A program made the position numbers and the translations under genes. From the NCBI RefSeq assembly GCF_021504595.1, contig NZ_JACSGT010000003.1:62001-126000 (forward strand): 64,000 nucleotides of DNA, written 5' to 3'. The stretch is from Chryseobacterium indicum. Lineage in GTDB: Bacteria > Bacteroidota > Bacteroidia > Flavobacteriales > Weeksellaceae. Shown here piece by piece: positions 26,701-36,921 of this stretch (position 1 is its first letter; each line of letters starts with the position of its first letter). The notes under the pieces were generated by a model that saw only the letters and a list, made by a program, of their open reading frames with translations, was not told the origin of the DNA and made no database searches.

Positions 26701-28986
26701 ATGAAAAAACTCTCTTTAATCTCTCTTGGTATTTTAGCATCCCTGCAAGTTGCACATGCACAGACTATTTCTTCAAAAAAATGGGCAGATTTATTTTCCT
26801 ATAATAATATTCTTGCCATGAAAGAAGATAACGGAAAAATAGTTGCAGCGGCAGACAGCGGGATTTTTTATTATACCATTTCTACCGGCGAAATTACCAA
26901 ACTTTCTAAGGCAAACGGTTTACATGAGGTTAAAGTTTCGGCTTTTGATTATAATCCACAGAATAAAATCGGACTGGTAGGTTATCAAAACGGTTCACTG
27001 GATATAATCACTCCGGATGGGATTACTTATGTTGTAGATATTCCTATTGCAACAGGATACAACGGAAGCAAAAAAATCAATCATATATCGATTACCGGCG
27101 ATCTTGCTGTGATTTCTGTAGGATATGGAGTCTCAATTTTCGATTTAAAAAAGAAAGAATTTAAAGATTCAGCATTCTTTTTATCAGGAGGCGTTTATCA
27201 GGCAAGTAACGAAGCTACTATTTTCGGAAATAAAGTTTTTTCTGTTACCAATACCGGTCTTAGAAGCCATGAAATGAATACCACTTTTCCTGTCTTTTCA
27301 ACATGGACTACGGAATTGCCGGGCTCATTCAGCCATATAGATTCTGAAGGAGTATTAAGTTTTTCTTCCGGAAATACAGCCTATCTTTATAATAACGGAA
27401 CTCCGACTGCTCTATCACAGTCCTTCACAAATATACGTGATCTAGTTGTTACAAATAACAATATTGTCGTTACAGATGCGAGCAGAGTGTATACATTCAG
27501 TACCAACGGAACTTTCAACGGAAATGTAACTTTCGGAGAAGAGTGCAATACTGCAACAACGGTTGGAAGCAGTGTTTATGGAGGAACTGCCTTTTCAGGA
27601 ATTAAAAACGAGGGCGGAAACACTTTCAAGCCGGATGGTCCTTATCTCAATTATGCCTACAAAATCAGCCTCTATGGTGAAAATCAGATTTTGGTTTCAA
27701 CTGGAGGAAGAGAAGCTCGGTTTAATACCGCAATTATCAATCCAAAAAATCCAGGATTTTATTATTTTGACGGAATGAGCTGGATATATCCTTCATATTT
27801 TAAAGGTAGCTCTACAATTTTTAATGTTCTGGACGTGGTAGCAGATCCAGTAAATCCAACTGATGTATTCTTCACAAACTATATGCTCAATGGTGCACGC
27901 GGAATTTATAAAATGAAATACAATGCAGGGAGCAAAGATTTTACTTTAGTCAAAAGTTATGATTTAGGAACCACCAATATCTTCACAAGACGACCTGTAG
28001 GTTTAATCTTTGATGATTCCAATAATCTGTTTGCTTCTATAGCTTTCTCTGGTGATGGTGCCGCACTTGGGCCTTATACTGCTATCGGAGCCTATGACAG
28101 AACAACAGATGATTTCGTGATAAAAAACACAACTTCTCAATTTGGAGCGGCACAAAAAGCTTTATATAGTGAAGGACTTCTTTTTATTCCTACGCCGAGA
28201 ACTAATAATTTTATAGCGTATGATACAAAGAAAACGCAAAGTACATCGGACGATACTGCCTATATTTTAACCCAGCCCAATGGCTTCCCGACCACAGCAA
28301 ATGGAACGATTTCTGTAGCTGTCGATAAATCGGGGGACGCATGGATTGGTACAGATGTGGGATTAAGAGTTCTTTCTGATGCTGTTTCAGCAATAAAAAC
28401 CCCTTCTACAGCAAAGATGGAACCTATCATCATAGAACAGAACGGATTGGGAGAAGAACTCTTCAGAGACGGACAGATTTTACAGATCGAAGTAGATGCC
28501 GGAGATCATAAGTGGGTTTCGGTTGACGGCGGCGGAGTGTATTATCTTTCCGCAGACGGACAACAAACGATTAAGCATTTTACCAAAGAAAATTCTCCAC
28601 TCCCAACAAATACAATTACGGACATTAAGGTTGATAAAAAAACTGGAAAAGTATATTTTGTTTCTTATGACGGAATTGTGACGTATCAGGGAGATGTTGC
28701 CGATGTAACATCAAATTTTGGAAACGTTCTGGTATATCCAAACCCTGTAGTTTATTCTAATTTTAAAGGAAAAGTTACTATTAAAGGTTTGGCAGAAGTT
28801 ACCAACATCCGAATTGCTGATGCTGCCGGAAACGTTGTACATTCCGCAGTGGCAAGAGGTGGATATTATGAGTGGGATCTCAATAACCAGAGAGGAACCA
28901 GAGTTGCCTCCGGCGTTTATTTTGTATTAATGACCAATGAGGACGGCTCCGATAAAGCTACGGCAAAGATTGCTGTCGTAAATTAA
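26701..28986 (+). CDS. porZ: Type IX secretion system protein PorZ
   Basis: 761 residues, signal peptide (MKKLSLISLGILASLQVAHAQ), then a long beta-propeller region (two propeller domains in known PorZ: WADLFSYNNILAMKEDNGKI, KANGLHEVKVSAFDYN, ITDIKVDKKTGKVYFVS) and a C-terminal Ig-like T9SS type A-like domain (NVLVYPNPV..., ASGVYFVLMTNEDG). PorZ is a surface component of the attachment complex that handles sorting-domain cargo and anionic LPS. The neighbour recO, overlapping by one base, is the usual flavobacterial context. Confidence 0.9.
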   Translation: MKKLSLISLGILASLQVAHAQTISSKKWADLFSYNNILAMKEDNGKIVAAADSGIFYYTISTGEITKLSKANGLHEVKVSAFDYNPQNKIGLVGYQNGSLDIITPDGITYVVDIPIATGYNGSKKINHISITGDLAVISVGYGVSIFDLKKKEFKDSAFFLSGGVYQASNEATIFGNKVFSVTNTGLRSHEMNTTFPVFSTWTTELPGSFSHIDSEGVLSFSSGNTAYLYNNGTPTALSQSFTNIRDLVVTNNNIVVTDASRVYTFSTNGTFNGNVTFGEECNTATTVGSSVYGGTAFSGIKNEGGNTFKPDGPYLNYAYKISLYGENQILVSTGGREARFNTAIINPKNPGFYYFDGMSWIYPSYFKGSSTIFNVLDVVADPVNPTDVFFTNYMLNGARGIYKMKYNAGSKDFTLVKSYDLGTTNIFTRRPVGLIFDDSNNLFASIAFSGDGAALGPYTAIGAYDRTTDDFVIKNTTSQFGAAQKALYSEGLLFIPTPRTNNFIAYDTKKTQSTSDDTAYILTQPNGFPTTANGTISVAVDKSGDAWIGTDVGLRVLSDAVSAIKTPSTAKMEPIIIEQNGLGEELFRDGQILQIEVDAGDHKWVSVDGGGVYYLSADGQQTIKHFTKENSPLPTNTITDIKVDKKTGKVYFVSYDGIVTYQGDVADVTSNFGNVLVYPNPVVYSNFKGKVTIKGLAEVTNIRIADAAGNVVHSAVARGGYYEWDLNNQRGTRVASGVYFVLMTNEDGSDKATAKIAVVN

Positions 28987-29672
28987 TGAATTCACAAAGC
29001 GGATTTTTATTATCTTATATAAAATATGGTGAAAATGATGCGGTACTGCATTGTTTCACTGAAGAAGACGGGTTTCAGTCTTATTTTTTAAAAGGAATAT
29101 ATGCTAAGAAAAATAAGAAAAAAGCCCTTCTTCTTCCATTAAGCAAACTTAATTTCTCTTTAAATCCTGTAAAAGGAAACGGAATCCAGACAATTTCAAA
29201 ATTTGAATTGATTAAAAGCAACGATATTTATACGGATATCCGTTGTAACACGGTTGTATTTTTTATTTCAGATTTTTTAAACCAAAATCTAAGACATGAA
29301 AACAAAAACCATCACATTTTTTTCTGTCTTGAAGAATTTACAGATGAGCTGGAAAACCGGAATTATCAGTCTCATTTAATTTTTTTAATTAAAATTCTAA
29401 AAATTCAGGGTGTTGCACCTTTATTGAATTCGGGAAAATTTCTTGATCCGGAAACCGGAACTTTCACGCATGAAATAATGCATCAACTCTTTACTGAAGA
29501 AGTTTCAGCCATTTGGAAAACCATTCTGTCGGCCGAAAATCCTTACAGTATTAAAATACATTCCAATTTCAGAAAAGATTTTCTAGACAGCTTACTTGTG
29601 TATTATCATTACCATATCACCGATTTTAAAATTCCTGCTTCTCTGGAAGTCATTCAGCAGATATTTGAATAA
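28986..29672 (+). CDS. recO: DNA repair protein RecO
   Basis: 228 residues. N-terminal OB-fold (SGFLLSYIKYGENDAVLHCF and SYFLKGIYAKKNKKKALLLPL) and a C-terminal helical domain; no zinc-finger cysteines, as in other Bacteroidota RecO. It loads RecA with RecR in recombination repair. Start ATG overlaps the porZ stop by one base (TAATG), indicating translational coupling. Confidence 0.9.
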   Translation: MNSQSGFLLSYIKYGENDAVLHCFTEEDGFQSYFLKGIYAKKNKKKALLLPLSKLNFSLNPVKGNGIQTISKFELIKSNDIYTDIRCNTVVFFISDFLNQNLRHENKNHHIFFCLEEFTDELENRNYQSHLIFLIKILKIQGVAPLLNSGKFLDPETGTFTHEIMHQLFTEEVSAIWKTILSAENPYSIKIHSNFRKDFLDSLLVYYHYHITDFKIPASLEVIQQIFE

Positions 29673-29712
29673 TTAATACTTGAGAATTGGCGTTAAGTAA
29701 CATATTATTGAT

Positions 29713-32370
29713 TTAAAATTCCACATTTTTCGGTGTTATGGTTTCAGATTCTGCAATATTTTTTCTGGAAAATCTTGGCATTAAAATTTTGGCAATAAGA
29801 CCTGTCCAGCCTGTCTGATGTGACGCTCCTACACCGCGACCGGTATCTCCATGAAAATATTCATAGAATAAAATATAATCTTTAAAATCCGGATCGGTCT
29901 GAAATCTGGGATACTGACTGTTAAAAGGACGGTTTCCATGTTCATCCTTCAAAAATAATTTAGACAGTCTTCTGCTTAAAGCCTCTGCAATTTCGTCAAG
30001 ATTGGAATATTTTCCGCTTCCTGTAGGATATTCCACCAAAAAATCGGGACTGTAATAGAAAAAGAACCGTTGCAGGCTTTCAATAATTAAAAAATTAATC
30101 GGAAACCAGATCGGACCACGCCAATTGCTGTTTCCGCCGAATAATCCGCTGTCACTTTCTGCGGGAGTATATTTTACTTTGTAATCTGTTCCATTGAGAT
30201 TTAGGGTAAACGGATTTTTTTCATATTCTTTTGAAAGCGCACGAACACCAAATTCGCTTAAAAACTGATCCGGATCGAGCATTCTGCTTAATAATCTCTT
30301 TAAACGGTGACCTCTTAAAAGAGAAAGCAAATGTTTGGATTCATCACCTTTTACTTCCCAATGAGAAACCAGAGCAGCCAGTTCCGGTTTATTTTCCAGA
30401 ACCCACTTCATTCTTTTCTTGAAATTCGGCAGTTTTTCGATCATTTCATCATCAATAACCTCAACCGCAAACATAGGAATAAGCCCCACAATTGTCCTTA
30501 ATTTCAGATACATATGATCTCCGTCACTTGAAGCAATGGCATCATAAAAGAATTCGTCTTCTTCATCCCAAAGGCTGAAACATTCTTCTCCCATGTTGTC
30601 CAGAGAATTGGCAATTGCCAGAAAATGCTCAAAAAACTTCATCGCCATTTCTTCATACACATTGTTATACAAAGCAAGTTCAAGAGCAATTCTCATCATA
30701 TTTAAAGCAAACATTGCCATCCAGCTTGTTCCGTCGGATTGCTCAAGATGTTCTCCGTTGGGAAGAGGCATATTCCGGTCGAAAACACCGATGTTGTCGA
30801 GACCTAAAAATCCTCCTTCGAAAATATTATTTCCGTTGTTATCTTTTTTATTGACCCACCATGTAAAATTCATCAGGAGTTTCTGAAAAGCACTTTCCAG
30901 AAATTGCAGATCAGGATTTCCTTTCAGATATTCATCAATTTTAAAAACCCTGAAAACAGCCCATGCATGAACGGGAGGATTTACATCGCTAAAATCCCAT
31001 TCATAAGCCGGAAGCTGTCCGTTTGGATGCATATACCATTCAAAAAGAAACAATTTGAGCTGATGTTTTGCAAAATCCGGATCAATTAATGAAAAACTGA
31101 TGGTGTGGAAAGCCAGATCCCACGTTGCGTACCACGGATATTCCCATTTGTCGGGCATGGAAATAATGTGTTCGTTGTTGAGATGTTTCCACTCAGAATT
31201 TCTGATGTGTTCACGGGATTTTGGAGGAGGAGTCTGTGACGGATCTCCTTTCAGCCAACGTTCCACATTATAATGATAGAACATTTTGTTCCAGAGCATT
31301 CCTGCAAAAGCCTGCCGCTGAACCAGTTTTTCGTCTTCTGTTTTTATTCCGCACTGAATGTCTGCATAAAATTCATCTGCTTCATTTTGTCTTGAAACGA
31401 AAATTTCTTCAAAATCCTGAAATGGCTGTTTCAGATCCTGATCCGAAAGTCTGAATTCAAAAGTCTTTGTTTCTTTTGGTTTAAAATTTTCGTCAATGAA
31501 AAAGGAAGCCTTTGTTCCAAAATCTTTTGGATTTACAGACTGGGAATTTCCGTTGATGACAAAATCGTTGATTCCGTCTTTTGTATATTTTGACTGGTTT
31601 TGAGAATGATAAAGTCTTTCATTATTCGTTTCGTTATCGCAGAATAATACTTTCTGAGCATTTCCTGCGTATACATTTTTGATTTCTAAATCCTGATGAT
31701 TAATCCTGATGCAATCTGAATTTTCAGCATTCATCTGAGGTTTGTAATTATTATATCCCCAATTCCATGTATTTCTGAACCAGACTGTTGGAAGAACGAT
31801 TAACGGAGCTTCTTTTTCTGATTTATTAACCACTGTTAATTTCACCAGAATATCGTTCTGACTTTTTTTGGCATATTCAATAAAAATATCAAAGTACTCG
31901 TTTTGGTCGAAAATTCCGGTATCGATTAATTCGTATTCGGGATCTTCTTTTCCTCTTTCCGCATTGGTTTTTATGAGATCTTCGTAGGGAAATGCGTTTT
32001 GAGGATATTTGTACAGCATTTTCATGTAAGAATGCGTAGGCGTGGAATCGAGATAGTAAAAATATTCTTTTACATCTTCACCATGGTTTCCCTGACCGTT
32101 TGATAAGCCAAAGAAGCGTTCTTTCACCATTTTATCTTTTTTGTTCCAGAATCCGACTGAAAAAACAAGCTTCTGAAGGTCATCACAGATGCCGCAGATT
32201 CCTTCTTCTCCCCAACGGTAGGTTTTGGCTTCCGCAATGTCGTGATTGGTGTAGTTCCACGCATCACCATCTGCACTGTAATCTTCACGTACCAATCCCC
32301 ATTCGCGGTTGCTGACGTAAGGTCCCCATTTTTTCCATGTAACGTCGGACAGTCTTTCTTTTTCTTTCAT
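29713..32370 (-). CDS. GH63/MGH1-like glycoside hydrolase
   Basis: 885 residues, cytoplasmic (no signal peptide). The (alpha/alpha)6 barrel features of the MGH1/GH63 type are visible: WKKWGPYVSNREWGLVREDY at the N-terminus, KWEYPWYATWDLAFH, GLDNIGVFDRN, NSNWRGPIWFPINFLI and GASHQTGWTGL near the end. Relatives act on alpha-glucosides or mannosylglycerate-type compounds; the substrate here is unknown. The SDR dehydrogenase upstream on the same strand is a frequent partner, hinting at processing of an intracellular sugar. It has no clear promoter of its own. Confidence 0.88.
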   Translation of the reverse strand: MKEKERLSDVTWKKWGPYVSNREWGLVREDYSADGDAWNYTNHDIAEAKTYRWGEEGICGICDDLQKLVFSVGFWNKKDKMVKERFFGLSNGQGNHGEDVKEYFYYLDSTPTHSYMKMLYKYPQNAFPYEDLIKTNAERGKEDPEYELIDTGIFDQNEYFDIFIEYAKKSQNDILVKLTVVNKSEKEAPLIVLPTVWFRNTWNWGYNNYKPQMNAENSDCIRINHQDLEIKNVYAGNAQKVLFCDNETNNERLYHSQNQSKYTKDGINDFVINGNSQSVNPKDFGTKASFFIDENFKPKETKTFEFRLSDQDLKQPFQDFEEIFVSRQNEADEFYADIQCGIKTEDEKLVQRQAFAGMLWNKMFYHYNVERWLKGDPSQTPPPKSREHIRNSEWKHLNNEHIISMPDKWEYPWYATWDLAFHTISFSLIDPDFAKHQLKLFLFEWYMHPNGQLPAYEWDFSDVNPPVHAWAVFRVFKIDEYLKGNPDLQFLESAFQKLLMNFTWWVNKKDNNGNNIFEGGFLGLDNIGVFDRNMPLPNGEHLEQSDGTSWMAMFALNMMRIALELALYNNVYEEMAMKFFEHFLAIANSLDNMGEECFSLWDEEDEFFYDAIASSDGDHMYLKLRTIVGLIPMFAVEVIDDEMIEKLPNFKKRMKWVLENKPELAALVSHWEVKGDESKHLLSLLRGHRLKRLLSRMLDPDQFLSEFGVRALSKEYEKNPFTLNLNGTDYKVKYTPAESDSGLFGGNSNWRGPIWFPINFLIIESLQRFFFYYSPDFLVEYPTGSGKYSNLDEIAEALSRRLSKLFLKDEHGNRPFNSQYPRFQTDPDFKDYILFYEYFHGDTGRGVGASHQTGWTGLIAKILMPRFSRKNIAESETITPKNVEF

Positions 32371-32425
32371 GTTTTTTTATAAATGATGATTAACCAATAA
32401 TCTATGAATATTTTATTGTTTTGTG

Positions 32426-32459
32426 AAACCTCATAGGTTTTTTAAAACCTATGAGGTTT
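32426..32459. repeat. Perfect 16-bp palindrome
   Basis: AAACCTCATAGGTTTT, two T, then its exact complement. No T-tract of terminator type on the minus strand; it may be a dispersed palindromic element or a + strand terminator. Confidence 0.8.
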
Positions 32460-32564
32460 TCAGAATGATAATTTAAATGCTTATTTTAAAATTGACAGTG
32501 AAACGGATTCATCAGTAACAATTGATTTTTAAAAGACTTTCTTCTCTGCTTCGGCTGCTGCAAT

Positions 32565-32660
32565 GCGCCCCGGATTGAACGGTCTGTCTGAGCTCTTTTT
32601 GTAAGCTCCGGAAAAAGCAAAGGCAAAAAAAAGCGAGTAGTGAAAGCCGGAATTGTGCGC
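32565..32660. ncRNA. Structured intergenic element, copy A
   Basis: GCCCCGGATTGAACGG...TCTGAGCTCTTTTT at the 5' side and AAAAAGCGAGTAGTGAAAGC then CGGAATT at the 3' side. The same skeleton occurs at 59364-59475 (GCCCCGAT..., TTTGAGCTCATTTTT, AGCGAGTGCGGAGAGCGGGATT). The ends can pair (CCCCGG / CCGG), and CTCTTTTT can pair with AAAAAGCGAG. Both copies lie immediately past the 3' end of a minus-strand gene. The strand is not determined. Confidence 0.55.
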
Positions 32661-32668
32661 CCAAAGAA

Positions 32669-33478
32669 TTATCCCCCTGTTGAAAAGCTTTCGAAAGTTG
32701 TCATTCCGCCATCTACGAAAATACTTGCTCCGGTGATGTAATCTGCAAGATCACTTGCCAGAAACGCCGCCATATTTCCAATGTCCTGTGGCTGACCGAT
32801 TCTGTTGTAAGGGATTAAGTCTAATAAGGAATTTAAAGCTTCGGGAGTGCTCCATGCGGCTTTGTTGATGGGCGTCTGAATTGCTCCGGGACAAATGGAA
32901 TTCACACGGATTTTGTCTGCACCATATTCCTGCGCTAAAGTCTGCATGAGCATTCTGATGGCTCCTTTGCTTGAAGCATAATTGGCGTGACCTGCCCAAG
33001 GAATGATTTCGTGAACGGAACTGATGTGAATAATTTTTCCGCAGGCAACGGAACGCGAAGGATCGATACCACGGCGAAGAAATTCTTTAATGGCTTCTCT
33101 TGCACACAAAAACTGACCTGTAAGATTGATGCCAATGACGGTATTCCACTGATCGAGCGTCATTTCGGTGAATTTTGCATCTTTCTGAACGCCTGCGTTG
33201 TTGATGAGAATATCGACTGTTCCGAATTGTGAAACCACATCCTGAAACATTTTAATGACCTGATCTTCTTTGGAAACATCGCACTGATAGGTTATTCCGT
33301 TTCCGCCTGCATCGGTAATTTCTTTTAAAACGGCTTTTGCTTCATCTAAAGAGTGTTCTGAAGAGTGATTAACAATTACGGTTGCTCCTGCTGAAGCGAG
33401 TGATTTTGCAATTCCTGAACCAATTCCACTGGAAGCTCCGGTAACTACAGCGACCTGATTGTGAAGAGATATTTCCAT
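32669..33478 (-). CDS. SDR family oxidoreductase (glucose 1-dehydrogenase-like)
   Basis: 269 residues. Classical SDR signatures: TGASSGIGSGIA (cofactor loop), NNAG, HISSV with the catalytic Ser, YASSK with Tyr and Lys, and a C-terminal DYITGASIFVDGG. A Ser-Ser-Glu after the second strand (NHSSEHS) does not decide between NAD and NADP. The closest named group is glucose 1-dehydrogenase. The neighbouring downstream glycosidase on the same strand suggests a shared sugar pathway, but a structured element and a palindrome lie between them. Confidence 0.9.
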   Translation of the reverse strand: MEISLHNQVAVVTGASSGIGSGIAKSLASAGATVIVNHSSEHSLDEAKAVLKEITDAGGNGITYQCDVSKEDQVIKMFQDVVSQFGTVDILINNAGVQKDAKFTEMTLDQWNTVIGINLTGQFLCAREAIKEFLRRGIDPSRSVACGKIIHISSVHEIIPWAGHANYASSKGAIRMLMQTLAQEYGADKIRVNSICPGAIQTPINKAAWSTPEALNSLLDLIPYNRIGQPQDIGNMAAFLASDLADYITGASIFVDGGMTTFESFSTGG

Positions 33479-33623
33479 GTTTTATTATTTGATGTTACTC
33501 AAATTTAGGTGAAAGTTTCACGCCAAACATGAAAATTCAAATTAAAAATTTCTTAAAGTTTACTATTTTGCGGATTAAGCTAAACTCGTTTTACGGAATC
33601 AATGATCTTTTCAGAAATTGTGT

Positions 33624-34097
33624 TTAGAGTTTTTTGTACATCAGATATTGTATTCCGCTTCTGCCCATTCTTGTTTTTCCGTCGAATTTGTAGCCGACTT
33701 TAAGGTATAATTCGTAAGCGGAACTATTGTTTTGGTTGACTGCAAGAACGATTTCGCTGCAATCTTTAAAGTGTTCCCGAACAAATTCATCAAGAAGAAT
33801 CATTGCTGCTTTTCCGATTCCTTTTCCCTGTAATTCAGGATTTATGGAAAGGGAGCGCAATAACGTAGAATTCTGATTGTCTGTAAGGTCTAATTTATCA
33901 TTTCCAAAATCCAGCACAAAAAAACCGGCAGGATGATGATTTTCCAGAATGGTGATGGGAAAAGCAAGGGTGTCGCTCCGCTCTTCAATTTTCTGTAATG
34001 CCTGTTCTGCGGTTGCGGTGTATTGTGACTGTAGTTCGTCCAAAGTATAGCTTACTTCGGGAAAATCTTTCGGTTCGTAAAATTTTAATTTTACCAT
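33624..34097 (-). CDS. GNAT family N-acetyltransferase
   Basis: 157 residues. The central LRSLSINPELQGKGIGKAAM is the acetyl-CoA binding motif, followed by EIVLAVNQNNSSAYELYLKVGY. The substrate is unknown. The gene follows the DUF1684 gene with a 3-bp gap, so the two are co-transcribed and probably translationally coupled. Confidence 0.9.
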   Translation of the reverse strand: MVKLKFYEPKDFPEVSYTLDELQSQYTATAEQALQKIEERSDTLAFPITILENHHPAGFFVLDFGNDKLDLTDNQNSTLLRSLSINPELQGKGIGKAAMILLDEFVREHFKDCSEIVLAVNQNNSSAYELYLKVGYKFDGKTRMGRSGIQYLMYKKL

Positions 34098-34100
34098 AAT

Positions 34101-34715
34101 TTAATGATGATAAATGTCTTCATACATTACTCCTGCCCGAATTTCAACCGGAAGTTTATTTTCTTCGGGAACAACGGGACAGTTGTAATCGTAAGCGTTG
34201 TAAGCACAGTAAGGATGATACGATTTGTTAAAATCTAATACAATGGTATTTACTTTCGGGATTGTTAAATCCAGATATTTTCCACCGCCGTAGGTTTCTT
34301 TTTCATTGGTGGTATCACGGAAAGGCAGAAATAAATGGTCTTTGTATTTTTTCTGTTTGATTAAATCCAGACTTTGATACAGCGTTAATGTATATGACTT
34401 TCCGTCTAACTGAAATGTTGCTTTTCCAAATTCTCTGTAAGGTTTTGTTTTTCCTGAAGATGTTGGAAGATCAAAGGGTTCTGCGTTTTCCGTTTTCTGG
34501 AATTTTGCAATAATTCTGTATTTTAAATTGATCGGAAAGAAAGGATGCTGCTTAAAATTTTTAAAGTTATCTCCGCGCAAAGGCGTTTCTTTCGGGTTTA
34601 AATATTCTGCATTGAGTTCTTTCTGAAATTTTTTAATTTCAGTTTCTTCTTTTGAAATCTTTTGAGAGAATATCAATAGTGGAAAAAGTAAAAATATGAA
34701 TATGTATTTTTTCAT
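34101..34715 (-). CDS. DUF1684 domain-containing exported protein
   Basis: 204 residues with a signal peptide (MKKYIFIFLLFPLLIFSQ). The mature part matches DUF1684: YGGGKYLDLTIP, VLDFNKSYHPYCAYNAYDYNCPVVPEENKLPVEIRAG is the diagnostic C-terminal block with conserved Asn-Pro-Tyr-type residues (here HPYCAY). The fold is beta-rich and the function unknown. First gene of a two-gene operon with a GNAT enzyme. Confidence 0.9.
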   Translation of the reverse strand: MKKYIFIFLLFPLLIFSQKISKEETEIKKFQKELNAEYLNPKETPLRGDNFKNFKQHPFFPINLKYRIIAKFQKTENAEPFDLPTSSGKTKPYREFGKATFQLDGKSYTLTLYQSLDLIKQKKYKDHLFLPFRDTTNEKETYGGGKYLDLTIPKVNTIVLDFNKSYHPYCAYNAYDYNCPVVPEENKLPVEIRAGVMYEDIYHH

Positions 34716-34779
34716 GAACTTTTAACTATGGTTTATGACGAATATTTTATACTGAATAAGCTATTCAGCAGATCACTCT

Positions 34780-35181
34780 TTAGTAAGATTCTGAAATTTT
34801 CACACGGTAGATGTCGGATGAATTTCGTTTGATGGATTCCACAAAAAATCCGCCTTCTTCCGGAATAACCTCCTTTAAATCAAAACTTTCACAATCTTTC
34901 GGCAATCCTGAAAACACGAGAGTAAACCAGAAATCCCTCATAAACGGAACCGGAGTCCAGTCGGGATAGATGGTAATATTTTCTGCATGAATTAGTTTGC
35001 TCTGATGTTCTGACTGATTATCAAAAAGATAGGTAGACTGCCAGATTCTGATGAAGTTCCCAAAGAATGGTGAAGCCGGAAAACAGCAATGTACAATTAC
35101 CTGCCGTTCCTCTTCCATCTTAATCTGGAGGGATTCTAATAATTCTTTCACGATCACCGGTTTTACAATTGTTTCTGACAT
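34780..35181 (-). CDS. Conserved hypothetical protein
   Basis: 133 residues, soluble. VHCCFPASPFFGNFIRIWQSTYLFD, ITIYPDWTPV and FWFTLVFSGLPKDCESFDL look like a compact beta-rich domain. I do not recognise the family. It lies between mqo and the DUF1684 operon on the same strand with 64 bp to the next gene; no regulatory site is clear. Confidence 0.75.
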   Translation of the reverse strand: MSETIVKPVIVKELLESLQIKMEEERQVIVHCCFPASPFFGNFIRIWQSTYLFDNQSEHQSKLIHAENITIYPDWTPVPFMRDFWFTLVFSGLPKDCESFDLKEVIPEEGGFFVESIKRNSSDIYRVKISESY

Positions 35182-35261
35182 AATTTCTTTGTGAAGTAAA
35201 TAGTCAGTTCCTCTAATTTAGTATTTTAATTTGAAATCTGACTATTCTTTAATCACTTTTT

Positions 35262-36767
35262 TTAATATTTCAGCTGCAATTTTTCTTTTGAATAGTTTCT
35301 TACTTTTTCTGTAAGTTCAGGATTGTCTGCCAGTTTCTGTCCATAAGAAGGCACTATTTCTAGCAGTTTTTCTTTCCACTCGCCATGAAGTTTTTCAGGG
35401 AAGCATTTTTCAAGCACGCTCAGCATTGCATAAACTGCTGTAGACGCTCCCGGAGAAGCTCCCAATAGTGAAGCAATGGTTCCTTTTTTATTCACTACTA
35501 CTTCAGTTCCGAATTCCAGTTTACCGCCGTGTTTTTCATCTTTTTTAATGATCTGAACTCGTTGTCCGGCAACTTTCAGTTCCCAGTCTTCTTCTTTGGC
35601 ATCTTTAATAAATTCTCTCAAATGCTGAATTCTTTGGGATTTCGTCATTGCCACCTGCTGAACCAGATATTTCGTTAAGGGAATATTATGCCACCAAGCT
35701 CCGAAAAGCGATCTCAAATTTTTAGTATTCACACTTTCAGGTAGATCCAGATAGCTTCCTTCTTTTAAAAACTTAGTTGAAAATCCTGCAAAAGGTCCGA
35801 AAAGAAGAGCTTTCTCTCCATCAATAATTCTCAAATCCAAATGAGGAACGGACATTGGAGGTGCATCCACCGTTGCCTGTGTATACACTTTTGCCTGATG
35901 TTTTTCTACCAATTCCTGATTATGACTTACCAGCCATTGTCCGGAAACCGGAAAACCGCCGTAACCTTCGCTTTCTTTGATTTCTGAACTGTCTAACAAC
36001 GGCAAAGCATATCCTCCTGCTCCTATGAATACAAAATCCGCCTCTACTTCCTGTTTGTGATTATGAATTCTGTCTTTCACTTTCATTTCCCAGGTTCCGT
36101 CTTCTTTCGGATCGATGTCTTTAACTTCGTGGTACAGAAAAACTTCAACATTGGAATCTTCCAGCAAATGTCTTCCCATTTTTCTTGTCAGGGTTCCGAA
36201 ATTAACATCAGTTCCCAGATCCATTTTAGTGGCTGCCATTATTTCAGACTGATTTCTTTTGCTCATTACCAAAGGAATCCATTCTCTCAATTTATCGTGA
36301 TCGGTTGAAAATTCCATTCCTTTAAACAGAACGGATTCTGACATTTTCTCATGACGTTTTTTAAGATATTCTGCATCTTTTTCTCCAAAAACGAGACTCA
36401 TGTGCGGACAGGAATTGATAAAATCCTTCGGTTCGCTGATGTAACCTTTGGTAATTAAGTAAGACCAGAACTGTTTTGAAATTTCAAACTGTTCGGCAAT
36501 ACTTTCTGCTTTGGAAATATCAATGGTTCCATCTGGTTTTTCGGGAGTATAATTAAGCTCACAAAACGCTGAATGACCTGTTCCTGCATTATTCCAGGCT
36601 GCTGTACTTTCTTTGGCAAACCTTCCCAGCCTTTCGAAAATAGCTATTTCGAGCTCAGGATCAAATTCGTGTAATAATGTAGCTAAAGTGGCACTCATAA
36701 TTCCGCCACCTATTAGAACAACGTCGTATTTTGGTTTCGGCGTTCTGCTTGTAAGCGATTGTGACAT
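35262..36767 (-). CDS. mqo: Malate:quinone oxidoreductase
   Basis: 501 residues, the normal length. N-terminal FAD-binding fold YDVVLIGGGIMSATLATLL, then WNNAGTGHSAFCELNYTP, DVNFGTLTR, the VFIGAGGYALPLLDSS strand and GASPGASTAVYAML near the C-terminus, all typical of Mqo. A peripheral membrane enzyme oxidising malate to oxaloacetate with quinone reduction in the TCA cycle. It is monocistronic. Upstream, a GAACTTTG sequence may be a weak -7 box. Confidence 0.96.
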   Translation of the reverse strand: MSQSLTSRTPKPKYDVVLIGGGIMSATLATLLHEFDPELEIAIFERLGRFAKESTAAWNNAGTGHSAFCELNYTPEKPDGTIDISKAESIAEQFEISKQFWSYLITKGYISEPKDFINSCPHMSLVFGEKDAEYLKKRHEKMSESVLFKGMEFSTDHDKLREWIPLVMSKRNQSEIMAATKMDLGTDVNFGTLTRKMGRHLLEDSNVEVFLYHEVKDIDPKEDGTWEMKVKDRIHNHKQEVEADFVFIGAGGYALPLLDSSEIKESEGYGGFPVSGQWLVSHNQELVEKHQAKVYTQATVDAPPMSVPHLDLRIIDGEKALLFGPFAGFSTKFLKEGSYLDLPESVNTKNLRSLFGAWWHNIPLTKYLVQQVAMTKSQRIQHLREFIKDAKEEDWELKVAGQRVQIIKKDEKHGGKLEFGTEVVVNKKGTIASLLGASPGASTAVYAMLSVLEKCFPEKLHGEWKEKLLEIVPSYGQKLADNPELTEKVRNYSKEKLQLKY

Positions 36768-36896
36768 AATTTAAATTTTATAGGTCAAAGTTCGGGAAAA
36801 GTTATTGAAAATCGGCTTTGTTAAACGATTTTAACATGAGTTTTTGGAAAAAAACCGGAGTTTTTATTATTGTCTGTATAGTATTTTTTTAAAGTT

Positions 36897-36917
36897 TTCG
36901 GCGGCTTCGCCGCCGAA
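36897..36917. repeat. GC-rich palindrome TTCGGCGGC
   Basis: TTCGGCGGC / GCCGCCGAA with a 3-nt loop, between mqo and gpsA. A closely similar stem ends the M23 gene at 39270-39302. Confidence 0.7.
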
Positions 36918-36921
36918 GCCT

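Noticed and set aside
30593..30886. Plus-strand ORFs inside the glycosidase gene
   Set aside because: Antisense shadows of a well-supported 885-codon gene.
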